A stretch of 64,000 nt of DNA from JAJZCD01 sp964570005 (GTDB lineage: Bacteria > Patescibacteriota > Saccharimonadia > Saccharimonadales > UBA4665): contig CAZMWE010000001.1 in NCBI GenBank assembly GCA_964570005.1, positions 1 to 64,000 of the forward strand. Reading direction: 5' to 3'. Shown here piece by piece: positions 50,330-58,354 of this stretch. The notes under the pieces are model-generated. The model was not told the DNA's origin. It saw nothing but the letters and a program-made list of their open reading frames with translations, and ran no database searches. Position numbers and translations under genes: made by a program. Numbering within the stretch: the first letter of the stretch is position 1; each line of letters begins with the position of its first letter.

Positions 50330-51277
50330 TTAGAAGTGGCGGTAACCTGTGTAGCCGGGATACGAGTTACTGTCAGGCTGTGTGTAGCGGTAGTACCGGC
50401 CACTATCCCAGGAGTCTCCACTGTAGGCTTGGTCAGGCGAGGCGTTGTTGTCAGCGCCAGCTCGGGTTACGCTGAAGCTGTTGCCGTCTAGGATTGAAAT
50501 GTCGGTCAACGACTTGCCTGTCCGGTCTTCCATGCCGACTGTGTTGGCATCGCTGTCGGCGAGACCGACAGTCTGTCCGTCAGCAACCATGCTGGCATTT
50601 GCGAAGCTGAGCGTACCAAAGTTGTCCAGTGTCATGATACCGTTCGGGTCGCTGGGTGCTTCCTCTATCCACTCGGCTGATGATTCGGAGGAATTGTAAT
50701 ATACCGGCTGGCTGAAAGATTCGCCATTCGTTAGGTCGCTTATGGTGACGGTCCACTTGCCTGCGGAGGTTTCGGTGATGGAAGCACGCATGGTGTCGCC
50801 GGGCCCAACATTGATATCAGGAATGTTCTGCGAATCGGCCGGCAGACTTTCGTAAAACGCACTGGTTATGATCTGGCCGTTTTGGACGATATTTTCCGTG
50901 CCGACCTGGATTAAATCATTACTGCTGCTACCGCCGATACCGATCCAAGTGGCATCGGCGCTTAAGCTATCGTACCCTTTCGAGACACTTGGTACGGTCC
51001 AGTTCCCGGAAACCCCGGTGTACGAGTTACCGGTCGCAAGATAACCGGCCCAGTTACGCGTGACTTGACTAACGTCGGCGCTGGTCCGGGCTTGCGATTG
51101 AGTATCACCGGCAAGCGAGGCCGTTAAAATCGTCGGGTGCGCGAGTTTACTGGTGCTCTGACTTACGCTTGATACTGGGGTGCTGGCGGTCGGCTTGGCA
51201 TTAGGCTTGAAGCCTGGACTGGCCAGCAGGCCTGCAGCCAGTAGCGTACAACCGACAATACATAAGTTTTTTCTCAT
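50330..51277 (-). CDS. Secreted G1-family glutamic peptidase (eqolisin type)
   Basis: 315 aa. Signal peptide (NLCIVGCTLLAAGLLA), a Ser/Thr-rich spacer, then the eqolisin core: NWAGY near residue 75, WIGIGG, catalytic Gln in LIQVGTE (Q124) and catalytic Glu in SAEWIEEAP (E202). These acid-active peptidases were first known from fungi. The C-terminal 60 residues are low-complexity with Tyr repeats. AAAGGGT lies before the ATG. Confidence 0.88.
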   Translation of the reverse strand: MRKNLCIVGCTLLAAGLLASPGFKPNAKPTASTPVSSVSQSTSKLAHPTILTASLAGDTQSQARTSADVSQVTRNWAGYLATGNSYTGVSGNWTVPSVSKGYDSLSADATWIGIGGSSSNDLIQVGTENIVQNGQIITSAFYESLPADSQNIPDINVGPGDTMRASITETSAGKWTVTISDLTNGESFSQPVYYNSSESSAEWIEEAPSDPNGIMTLDNFGTLSFANASMVADGQTVGLADSDANTVGMEDRTGKSLTDISILDGNSFSVTRAGADNNASPDQAYSGDSWDSGRYYRYTQPDSNSYPGYTGYRHF

Positions 51278-51484
51278 ATCTACCCTTTCCGCAGACTCGC
51301 GTGAAGCCCTCTGCCTAACTATTACATACTGCTAATCTCAAGTAGGTAGCTTGGGGAGCGGTCTAAAAACCCGCCTGTATACCAGCGTCCACAGTGAGCT
51401 ATTTAATAGTACCGTTGGTGTATTGCGGCTACAGTAAGAATTACCATTTCCATTTGTCAGTATATAAGGAGAGGGGGGTAGAGC

Positions 51485-51850
51485 ATGAGGTACAGCGAAC
51501 TTATTAAGAAAGTGCAGTTGTATTCGGGCTTCTCCGACGCGGAGTCCCAAGACGCGTTGGATTGTATGGTAGAAAGCCTGGCAATACATCTGGACGAGGG
51601 CGAGCGCAAAGACTTTGCCAGCCAGTTGCCGCAGGAACTGCAGAATATGGCGCTGTCGGTTTTGCCGACTGCGGAAACCAGCCGCCAGGACATGGTGGAA
51701 CAATTTATGGAGGTCGAGGGTATTCCGGAGGCGCGGGCCAAAAAACAGATGTTGTCCGCCTGGCGCGCGCTCAAAGACGGTATAAGCGAGGGTGAAATAA
51801 ACGATATACGGGCACAACTGCCGCAGAAGACTGTGGCGATGCTGCACTAA
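51485..51850 (+). CDS. DUF2267 protein
   Basis: 121 aa, all-helical tandem arrangement: MRYSELIKKVQLYSGFSDAESQDALDCMVESLAIHL with later LPQEL and IRAQLPQ repeats, the DUF2267 pattern. Family function is unknown; members often lie near stress genes. A purine-rich AGGAG/GGGGGG site precedes the ATG. Convergent with the YdeI-type gene. Confidence 0.9.
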   Translation: MRYSELIKKVQLYSGFSDAESQDALDCMVESLAIHLDEGERKDFASQLPQELQNMALSVLPTAETSRQDMVEQFMEVEGIPEARAKKQMLSAWRALKDGISEGEINDIRAQLPQKTVAMLH

Positions 51851-51874
51851 GCTGGCCTGGTCCGGTTGCCGAGT

Positions 51875-52438
51875 TTATACTGCGGCTGACTGGGGTTCGA
51901 GCAGTACCCCGTTCTTGGACACAGATGGTTCAGTGCATAAGTTACGATTCCAGCAGCACGGCCTCCGCTTGCCGGATTCCATCTTGGAGATTGCCACTTC
52001 AACCCGCCTGCGGTGGGTTTCGGCGTTACTGGTGGAGCGTACCCAGCGGACCCATTCCCATCGTGCCATGGTCGTCGTTTGTCGCCAGAGTGTTTGTGCC
52101 TTCGGCGAGGCCGCAAGCGCGCTTTTCAGGTCAGCCGGCACCACGGGCTCTGGCCAGTCTTTGACTAGCTTGATTGTTACCGACACTGTGTCACCGGCAG
52201 CTGCGTGGATGAGTTTGCTTAAGTCTTCATCGACCTTGAACCAATGGCTCCAGTTGCCGTCCGGTTCCAACGGTGTTTGAAATACCCTGCCATTGATTGT
52301 AGCCTCCGCCATGGCCTGACCGCGCGACGGCAGCTTCGTGCTTGCTTCCTCGGGCAACCTAAGAATAGTCCACGAGCCTATACTGAACAAGGTGGTCTGA
52401 AAGCTAATAGTTGGCGCAGCCGCCTGCTTGGCCGGCAT
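51875..52438 (-). CDS. DUF1905/YdeI-family protein
   Basis: 187 aa. DUF1905 barrel (FQTTLFSIGSWTILRLPEEASTKL ... VEATINGRVFQTPLEPDGNW), then a linker and the helical part TTMARWEWVRWVRSTSNAETHRRRVEVAISKM, a divergent YdeI motif. Starts 3 bases after the response-regulator stop, so both are cotranscribed. A lone helical relative sits at 36443-36616. Confidence 0.85.
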   Translation of the reverse strand: MPAKQAAAPTISFQTTLFSIGSWTILRLPEEASTKLPSRGQAMAEATINGRVFQTPLEPDGNWSHWFKVDEDLSKLIHAAAGDTVSVTIKLVKDWPEPVVPADLKSALAASPKAQTLWRQTTTMARWEWVRWVRSTSNAETHRRRVEVAISKMESGKRRPCCWNRNLCTEPSVSKNGVLLEPQSAAV

Positions 52439-52441
52439 CTT

Positions 52442-52876
52442 TTAGCTGTCGCCGCCTTCCAGACCGCTGACGTCCTCGCTCTGGCCGATCGGCTTTAGGA
52501 TTTCGCCAACAATTTTATCAAGCTGGCCGTCGGTCATGTTGGCTTTGACGATGTAATCCTCGATGCCCAGCTCATGTAGTCCCTTTGGGGCTTCGGATTC
52601 ATTCAAATTGGAAATAATCAGCACCTTGACGTCTTCGCCCCAATCGGTAGAACGCATAATTTTGAGTACCTGGTCACCGGGCAGTTTAGGAAGCATAAGG
52701 TCGAGCAGGACTAGCCGCGGCCGGTGTTGTTCGATGGCCACGAGCGCCTGCAGACCGTCCCCTGCCGTGACGCTTTTGAAGCCGAGCAGCTCCAAGCGGG
52801 TTTTGTATATTTCAGCGAGATCTGGTTGGTCCTCGACGATAACGACGTCGACGTTTGCGGTGGTTTCTTCTGTCAT
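52442..52876 (-). CDS. Response regulator receiver protein
   Basis: 144 aa single receiver: VIVEDQ acidic pair, phospho-acceptor D59 in LVLLDLM, IISN and IVKAN with the conserved Lys. No output domain and no kinase gene nearby. TATAAT (52884-52889 on the complement) is 7 bases before the ATG at 52876, which rules out the longer frame. Confidence 0.9.
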   Translation of the reverse strand: MTEETTANVDVVIVEDQPDLAEIYKTRLELLGFKSVTAGDGLQALVAIEQHRPRLVLLDLMLPKLPGDQVLKIMRSTDWGEDVKVLIISNLNESEAPKGLHELGIEDYIVKANMTDGQLDKIVGEILKPIGQSEDVSGLEGGDS

Positions 52877-52883
52877 GGCTATC

Positions 52884-52889
52884 ATTATA
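52884..52889 (-). promoter_or_regulatory. -10 box of leaderless promoter
   Basis: TATAAT on the coding strand, 7 bases from the response-regulator ATG. Confidence 0.65.
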
Positions 52890-53015
52890 GTCTTTTTGCG
52901 CGCGGGTACTACCCTTGTGTGCTTTGGTCGGTAGTGCGGCACTTATCAGAAGAATAGTCCATGAATTTTGATTCTTGGGTTGTCATGTATGGAAATAAGA
53001 GCGGGCATCATGAAA

Positions 53016-53075
53016 ACCCCAGCTACGCCGTAATCCCTATAACAGGGGTTTACGCGCGGCGTGTAAAGCTGGGGT
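53016..53075. ncRNA. Three-tier hairpin, possible structured RNA or terminator
   Basis: Outer stem ACCCCAGCT (53016-53024) with AGCTGGGGT (53067-53075), middle stem ACGCCG (53025-53030) with CGGCGT (53057-53062), inner AATCCC/GGGGTT. No T-run and no coding frame. It sits between two leftward genes. Confidence 0.45.
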
Positions 53076-53164
53076 ACGCGGTATTGCGCCCAAGCTCATG
53101 TGGGTGATGAGCAGGCGCTCGAGGCCAGTACCGCATCTGGCGGTTTCCTTTGCAGGCAACATGT

Positions 53165-53527
53165 CTACATATGAGAGGGTCCTGGATAAGATGATCCATT
53201 GACGGGAGCAGGGGGAGCGGGGAGTCGCATCTCTTCACCGAATGCTACCCCGATGATAACGAGGAGCTTGGCAAGATCGTCGTCTGTGACAGGGTGCTCG
53301 TTCTTGAGCTCAATGCTCAAGGACGAGCTGTCGGGTGACCTAAAGAACTCAAGGTCGGGATCGGTCCATGTACCTATCGCGAGGCTGAGGATTATTATCT
53401 CATGGCTATAGATAGTTGCATGGGTGTCTAGGCTGATAACGATGTTCCTCTCCAGCTCTCGGTCGCTGACGGGGACTTCGATCCTGAAACTAGTCAAGGA
53501 TCTGGCACTTACCCGTACTATGCGCAC
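53165..53527 (-). CDS. Hypothetical 120-aa protein
   Basis: I choose the GTG at 53527, with GGAG six bases upstream; a TTG at 53572 is the alternative. Strand-rich N-terminal half, helical second half (TDDDLAKLLVIIGVAFGEEM) and a proline-rich end. A TTGACA...17 bases...TAATAA promoter lies upstream on the same strand. No family recognised. Confidence 0.6.
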   Translation of the reverse strand: MRIVRVSARSLTSFRIEVPVSDRELERNIVISLDTHATIYSHEIIILSLAIGTWTDPDLEFFRSPDSSSLSIELKNEHPVTDDDLAKLLVIIGVAFGEEMRLPAPPAPVNGSSYPGPSHM

Positions 53528-53695
53528 AATTTTCTCCGTTCTAACGACGAATAGTACTGTCTGAACTAACAAGTCGTCAGAAAGTCAGACGCTTGTTACG
53601 TGAAGTCTTATTACAACCGACCGTCAATCGTGTCAATGATCATTACGGAAAAGCGGGAATGCTACCGGCAAACATGAGTAGTATAGACCAGTTTT

Positions 53696-53902
53696 GTGTT
53701 TTCGTCCAAGTTATCGGATCCGAACGAATGCAAGTCCTACCCGGCAGAGCTGAAAGCAGGTAGTGTTGACATCAATGGCATGAATCGTTTTAAGCCGTTC
53801 AATCCGTTTGGCGGCTATAAAGATTCCGGTATGGGTAGAGAGCACGGCATTTACAGCCTGCGTGAACGGTGTCAGGTTAAAGCAGTGTCTGATATCAAGT
53901 AA
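53696..53902 (+). pseudogene. C-terminal remnant of aldehyde dehydrogenase
   Basis: The frame reads VFSSKLSDPNECKSYPAELKAGSV then INGMNRFKPFNPFGGYKDSGMGREHG, the unmistakable C-terminal end of NAD-dependent aldehyde dehydrogenases (PFGGYKxSGxGRE). Only about 65 of some 475 residues remain, and a stop codon lies just before it in frame. The catalytic Cys and NAD domain are gone. Confidence 0.85.
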
Positions 53903-53916
53903 CTAGAGGATAGAGA

Positions 53917-54864
53917 CTATGCGTCCAGCTCCTGGACGGCCAACTTAGTAACGGCAGCGAGCGACGTGATGAAAAGCGGATCGGTATTCGGCAGCTCGAT
54001 GCGGTTGTAGCTGATGCCGTATTCCGCGCATTGCTCGCCGCCGGCTATGTCGAGGTCATACAGAATTTCAAGATGGTCAGCCAGGAATTGGATAGGGATG
54101 ATGAGCACCGCTTTGTTGTGCTTATCGTGTAAGTCGGCCAGTATGTCGACGAGATCCGGCTTTAACCACGGCTCCGGCGTATGCCCGGCGCTTTGGTAGC
54201 CGCGGTACCATTCAAGTCCTGGATCGTCAAGTTTAGCTACGACGGCTTCGGCCGTTTCCTGTAGCTGTGTAAGGTAGCTCGGGTCTTTTGCGACCACCCT
54301 TTCCGGTAGGCTGTGGGTTGTAAAAACTACCGGTACGTCGCTGCCGTATGTTTTGTGTAATTTCGCCAGCGACTCTTTGACCCGTTTGCTCAGCAGCTCA
54401 ATGAAGTTTGGCTCGGTTTGCCACGGCCCGGCGACCGCCACACCCTTTTCGGAATACCCGTGTTGTTGCGCTGCGGTTTTCAGGCTTGTGCGGTAACCTT
54501 CCATAATAGAGGAAGAAAACTGTGGCGACAGGATAACGCCGACCAGCTTCTGCACACCCGCATCGCGGCACGCTAACACCGCATCGTCTATGAACGGCGC
54601 TGAATGGAGCATACCGGCTTTCGCGATGTAGTCATTCCTCTGCCCGGCTAGTTCTTCATTCAAGAGCTCGGCTTGCTTTTCAGTGATTTCGACCAGCGGC
54701 GAATGCCCCACTTGCCGGTAGCGCTCTGCGAAGTCCTCAACAAGCCCTTCGGGTACGTTGTCTTTGTAGATGTGGTGCATGTATTCCGCGACGTGGTCAG
54801 CTGTCGTAGCTGAGCCATAGGTCATGAGGATGACGCCGATTTTGATAGGTTTGCTACTGGGCAT
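53917..54864 (-). CDS. hemH: Ferrochelatase (coproporphyrin or protoporphyrin)
   Basis: 315 aa. It inserts iron into a porphyrin. Catalytic H184 in FTTHSLPERV and E266 in LADHLEILYDLD are present, as is the N-terminal GVILMTYGSA. Given HemQ in the same operon, the substrate is probably coproporphyrin III (CpfC activity). Overlaps hemE by 11 bases. No membrane anchor. Last gene of the operon. Confidence 0.95.
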   Translation of the reverse strand: MPSSKPIKIGVILMTYGSATTADHVAEYMHHIYKDNVPEGLVEDFAERYRQVGHSPLVEITEKQAELLNEELAGQRNDYIAKAGMLHSAPFIDDAVLACRDAGVQKLVGVILSPQFSSSIMEGYRTSLKTAAQQHGYSEKGVAVAGPWQTEPNFIELLSKRVKESLAKLHKTYGSDVPVVFTTHSLPERVVAKDPSYLTQLQETAEAVVAKLDDPGLEWYRGYQSAGHTPEPWLKPDLVDILADLHDKHNKAVLIIPIQFLADHLEILYDLDIAGGEQCAEYGISYNRIELPNTDPLFITSLAAVTKLAVQELDA

Positions 54865-55864
54865 GAAGGTACTCCACGAGTTGCTTTAATTTTGCATCGT
54901 CAGTTTCCGGTAAAACGCCGTGGCCGAAGTTGAATATAAATCCGTCCCGTGTTGGTAAGCTCTTGAGCAAGCTGTCAACTTTTGTCTCGATCATTTTCTG
55001 ACTTGCTAGCAGTACCGTCGGATCAAGATTGCCCTGCATGGCTTTATCGCCAACAATGGTCTGGGCGCGGTCCAGATCGATCCGCCAGTCAAGCCCGATG
55101 ACCTCGCAATCAACGTCCGAGAAGTCAGCGAGTAAGCCGGCGGTATCGGTGCCGAAGTGGATGCGCGGCACACCCTTGTTTTTAAGCGCGGTAAATATTT
55201 TTTGGACGTGCGGCAGGACATGCTGGCGGTAGTCTGCTGGGGCTAAGCAGCCGACCCAGCTGTCAAATAGCTGCACGGCTTGTGCGCCCGCATCAATCTG
55301 CATCGAGAGATAGCTAATAATGGCATCGGAAAGTGTCACCATCAGCAGGTTCCAGTCATCGGTCTGTTCAAATATGAAGCGTTTGGTCTTTTGCCATTTG
55401 CGGGTTGGTTCGCCTTCTATCAAATAGCTGGCAAGTGTAAACGGCGCGGCCGAAAACCCAATAAGTGGAACCTGCAGCTTGCCGCGCAGGATTTTTATCG
55501 TTTCCTGCAGGTACTGTGCGTTGCTTGCGTCAAATGGCTTGAGGGTTCGGATGTCTGCGCTAGTGGTGAGGGGCTTATCGACTATCGGGCCGACAGTTTC
55601 AACGATGCGCACGTCTACACCCATAGCAATTGGCAGCAGCATAATATCGGCGAACAATATGGCGGCATCGACACCCAACCGTTCCACTGGCTCCAGGCTG
55701 ACTTTGGCGGCCAGCTCCGGCGTACGTGTCAGGGTCAGCACGTCGTAATTCTTGCGGAGTTCCCGATAGCCGGGCAGCGATCGTCCGGCTTGTCGCATGA
55801 ACCAGACGGGGATATGATCCGTCTTTTCGCCGTAACAGGCCCTAAGGAACGTATCGTTGAACAA
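54854..55864 (-). CDS. hemE: Uroporphyrinogen decarboxylase
   Basis: About 336 aa. It converts uroporphyrinogen III to coproporphyrinogen III. N-terminal signature PVWFMRQAGRSLPGYRELR, central GFSAAPFTLASYLIEG and C-terminal FNFGHGVLPETD. I place the start at the TTG at 55864 (LFNDTFLRACYGEKTDHIPVW), one base after the hemQ stop and with GGAG 11 bases upstream; the ATG further up overlaps hemQ and adds unconserved residues. Confidence 0.94.
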   Translation of the reverse strand: MFNDTFLRACYGEKTDHIPVWFMRQAGRSLPGYRELRKNYDVLTLTRTPELAAKVSLEPVERLGVDAAILFADIMLLPIAMGVDVRIVETVGPIVDKPLTTSADIRTLKPFDASNAQYLQETIKILRGKLQVPLIGFSAAPFTLASYLIEGEPTRKWQKTKRFIFEQTDDWNLLMVTLSDAIISYLSMQIDAGAQAVQLFDSWVGCLAPADYRQHVLPHVQKIFTALKNKGVPRIHFGTDTAGLLADFSDVDCEVIGLDWRIDLDRAQTIVGDKAMQGNLDPTVLLASQKMIETKVDSLLKSLPTRDGFIFNFGHGVLPETDDAKLKQLVEYLHAQ

Positions 55865-55865
55865 T

Positions 55866-56537
55866 TTAGAGCCACTCCATATGTTCGGTGAGCGGCTTGT
55901 GTAGGCACGTAAACATGGGAGTGTCACTTAAGGTGTACTTGCGCCCGATAGTTCCCCGCATTTCCATGATGAGATCCTGAAATTCCTCAAGCGTTTGGGT
56001 TTCGTATGACACAATAAACTCATAATCATCGACACCATACGAATACAATAGACACTGGCGGATATCCGGATGTGCGACACCGGTCTTAATGTGCTGCCCC
56101 ATGATTGACTTGCGGTTTTCGAAGTCCAACAGGTGCCAATCCGCTGTTTTGGTGAACGGGTAGAGCACGAGGTACGGTTTCCGGTCAGAATATTGCCGGA
56201 TTTCCTGGTCAGGTTTGCCGGTGCGACCACTGTATGTTGAGGCGCGGATGATGCCGAAATAGCTGTAGGTCAGTGTTAGCCACTGGCCGAATCCGGTGCC
56301 GAGTGTGTCCCGCATAAGTGTTTGCATATGAGCTGGGTCGCTGGTCTGTACCCATAGCAGAAATGTGGTGTTGGGTTTAAACCCCAGCGTGGAGTACGGA
56401 GTTATCTGCGTATTCTTCTGACTTTCCAACAGTTTTCGGAAAGCTTGTTTTTGTTTTGTCCTGGCTTCCGCGGGCTGCTGGTAGTAGGCGTTGGCAACGT
56501 GAAAGAAAAGGTAGCTGTGGTACGGGTGCTGGTCCAT
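55866..56537 (-). CDS. hemQ: Coproheme decarboxylase, chlorite-dismutase family
   Basis: 223 aa. It turns coproheme into heme b in the coproporphyrin-dependent route known from Firmicutes and Actinobacteria. Key residues are kept: Y126 and K130 in LYPFTK, proximal H149 in IMGQH, and Q161 at the distal position. GVDDYEFIVSYET is typical. Located between hemD (27-base gap) and hemE, in place of a classical hemF/hemN. Confidence 0.92.
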   Translation of the reverse strand: MDQHPYHSYLFFHVANAYYQQPAEARTKQKQAFRKLLESQKNTQITPYSTLGFKPNTTFLLWVQTSDPAHMQTLMRDTLGTGFGQWLTLTYSYFGIIRASTYSGRTGKPDQEIRQYSDRKPYLVLYPFTKTADWHLLDFENRKSIMGQHIKTGVAHPDIRQCLLYSYGVDDYEFIVSYETQTLEEFQDLIMEMRGTIGRKYTLSDTPMFTCLHKPLTEHMEWL

Positions 56538-56564
56538 CAGACAAAGTATACCAAGCGCAGCTGA

Positions 56565-57332
56565 TTATTGCCTGATAAGCCGCTGCAGAATCTCCAATAT
56601 GCCGTCAAGCAGTGGCTCGCGGCTCGCGAGGATATGCCGGAATCCGCTATCCCGCAAGGCCTGTGCGGTGGTCGGGCCGATCGCGACTACTGGCAGTGAC
56701 TTTGCTTTCTGTAGTAGTCCGGGTTCGTTGACCCGCCGGGAAAATCCCCGAACGGCTGATGGACTGGCGAAAATGATGTAATCGATACGCGTTGCTGCTA
56801 AGCTTCGTGAGAATTCCTCGTCAGGCGTGTCAATCAGGCGGGTAGTATACAGTGGTAACACCGTTACCTCCGCTTCCCGGCCACGCAATCGTGTGGCCAA
56901 TTCGTTCGAAGCTATATCGGACTGCGGAATCAGGATGCGTCTGCCCTGCACGGGCTCCAGTTCTGTACCGAGCACCGTGCCGATTGATACGGACGGCATG
57001 AAGCTGACCCGTATGCCGTTTGTTTCGAGCGAGTGCGCTGTTTGTATCCCTATGGCGGCCACTTGCGGCGCCAAGGTGGACAGGTTGATACCAAGCTGAG
57101 CCAGTGACGACAGGAAATATTGGACACTATTGCCGCTGGTAAAAATGATCCAATCGAAACTGGATAGCCGTTGCAGCATACATTCGATTTCCGAAGTTTG
57201 TTCCAGCGGGACGGTTTCAATGGTTGGCAGTGAATAAACCTGGAGGCCGCTGGCCTGTAGGCGTACCAACCAGGCGGCGTTACCACTGGCGCTGCGGGTT
57301 AATGCGACAGTCAGGGTTCTAGAACCGGGCAT
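56565..57332 (-). CDS. hemD: Uroporphyrinogen-III synthase
   Basis: About 255 aa from the ATG at 57332, which overlaps hemC by 14 bases; the longer open frame upstream is the hemC gene in another frame. Weakly conserved family, but TVALTRSASGNAAWLVRLQASGLQVYSLPTIETVPL, the IIFTSGNSVQYF segment and IIFASPSAVRGF with AIGPTTAQAL are diagnostic. It closes the linear tetrapyrrole made by HemC. Confidence 0.9.
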   Translation of the reverse strand: MPGSRTLTVALTRSASGNAAWLVRLQASGLQVYSLPTIETVPLEQTSEIECMLQRLSSFDWIIFTSGNSVQYFLSSLAQLGINLSTLAPQVAAIGIQTAHSLETNGIRVSFMPSVSIGTVLGTELEPVQGRRILIPQSDIASNELATRLRGREAEVTVLPLYTTRLIDTPDEEFSRSLAATRIDYIIFASPSAVRGFSRRVNEPGLLQKAKSLPVVAIGPTTAQALRDSGFRHILASREPLLDGILEILQRLIRQ

Positions 57333-58242
57333 ATTCGGCCACGAAAGGTTCCTGGGCCAGCTTATGTGCCAACTGGCGAGCCAGACCCACAGCTTCCGTG
57401 GCTGCTCCCTGCAGTGATCCAATGACGCATTGTGCCGCGTCAATGCTACCAACCATGCCGTAGATGTGTGCCGTACCGGTTTCAATCTGCACGTAGCACG
57501 CGACCGGTAATTTGCAGCCGCCGCCGATAACCTCGGCAAAGGCCTGTTCGGCCATGGTCGCCTGCCGGCAGGCTTCGTCCTGCAATTCTGTGAACAGCGT
57601 GATGAGGTCGGTGCGTGCGGTTCGTATCTCAACCGCTAATGTCCCCTGCCCGATGGACGGTACAAACGTCGTCCCGTCCAGGTATTCAGTAATCATCTCG
57701 GTCCGGCCGATACGTTCCAGCCCGGCGGCAGCCATAATGAGCGCGTCAAAGTCACCGGCCTCCAGTTTTTGCAGGCGGGTATTGGCATTACCGCGAATAC
57801 TTTTTACCTGCAGATCCGGACGCTCCTTCAGGAGCAGTGTCTTGCGGCGCAGACTGTCGGTGCCGACAATAGCGCCCTTTGGCAGTGTTGCCAGCGTGGT
57901 TGCGGTGGTCGCAATCACTGCATCGCGGGGGTCATCTCTTGGCAGCACCGGCAAGATCATCAGACCGGGTGGTAATTCCGGCGGCACGTCCTTCAGACTA
58001 TGCACCGCGAAATCAATGTTCCGCTCAATCAGCTCATCCTCAATCTCTTTGGTGAACCACTCCTTGCCGACGGTATCAAGTGGAATAGGCGCATCGTTGG
58101 CGTCGCCTTTCGTCGTAATGGTCTTGGTGGCTATCATAAGCTCGGGGTGGCGCCCGGTAAGGTGTGCAATTACTTTATCGGTTTGGACCAGCGCCATCGG
58201 GCTGCCGCGCGTACCGGCGATGAGCTGTCGTGTTTCCGTCAT
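57319..58242 (-). CDS. hemC: Hydroxymethylbilane synthase
   Basis: 307 aa. It polymerises four porphobilinogens. AGTRGSPMALVQT at the N-terminus, HSLKDVP, TDSLRRK and the dipyrromethane-binding C243 in EVIGGGCKLP are all present. First gene of the heme operon; TAGTAT (58250-58255 on the complement) lies 7 bases before the ATG, so the operon message is probably leaderless. Confidence 0.96.
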   Translation of the reverse strand: MTETRQLIAGTRGSPMALVQTDKVIAHLTGRHPELMIATKTITTKGDANDAPIPLDTVGKEWFTKEIEDELIERNIDFAVHSLKDVPPELPPGLMILPVLPRDDPRDAVIATTATTLATLPKGAIVGTDSLRRKTLLLKERPDLQVKSIRGNANTRLQKLEAGDFDALIMAAAGLERIGRTEMITEYLDGTTFVPSIGQGTLAVEIRTARTDLITLFTELQDEACRQATMAEQAFAEVIGGGCKLPVACYVQIETGTAHIYGMVGSIDAAQCVIGSLQGAATEAVGLARQLAHKLAQEPFVAEYARF

Positions 58243-58249
58243 CGTTCTA

Positions 58250-58255
58250 ATACTA
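58250..58255 (-). promoter_or_regulatory. -10 box of heme operon
   Basis: TAGTAT on the coding strand, 7 bases from the hemC ATG. Confidence 0.5.
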
Positions 58256-58354
58256 TCATGCTTCGTTCCGATGCCGTCGTACGACTACATACCAATCTTC
58301 GCGAGAAGGCTTTTCGCTTACCTGGTCAATAGTTGAAAGGCAAAACCCTATATT

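Noticed and set aside
55862..55927. N-terminal extension of hemE to the upstream ATG
   Set aside because: It overlaps hemQ, and the added residues are not conserved; the TTG right after the hemQ stop fits better.
57333..57632. 100-residue N-terminal extension of hemD
   Set aside because: It is the hemC coding sequence read in another frame; family length agrees with the ATG at 57332.
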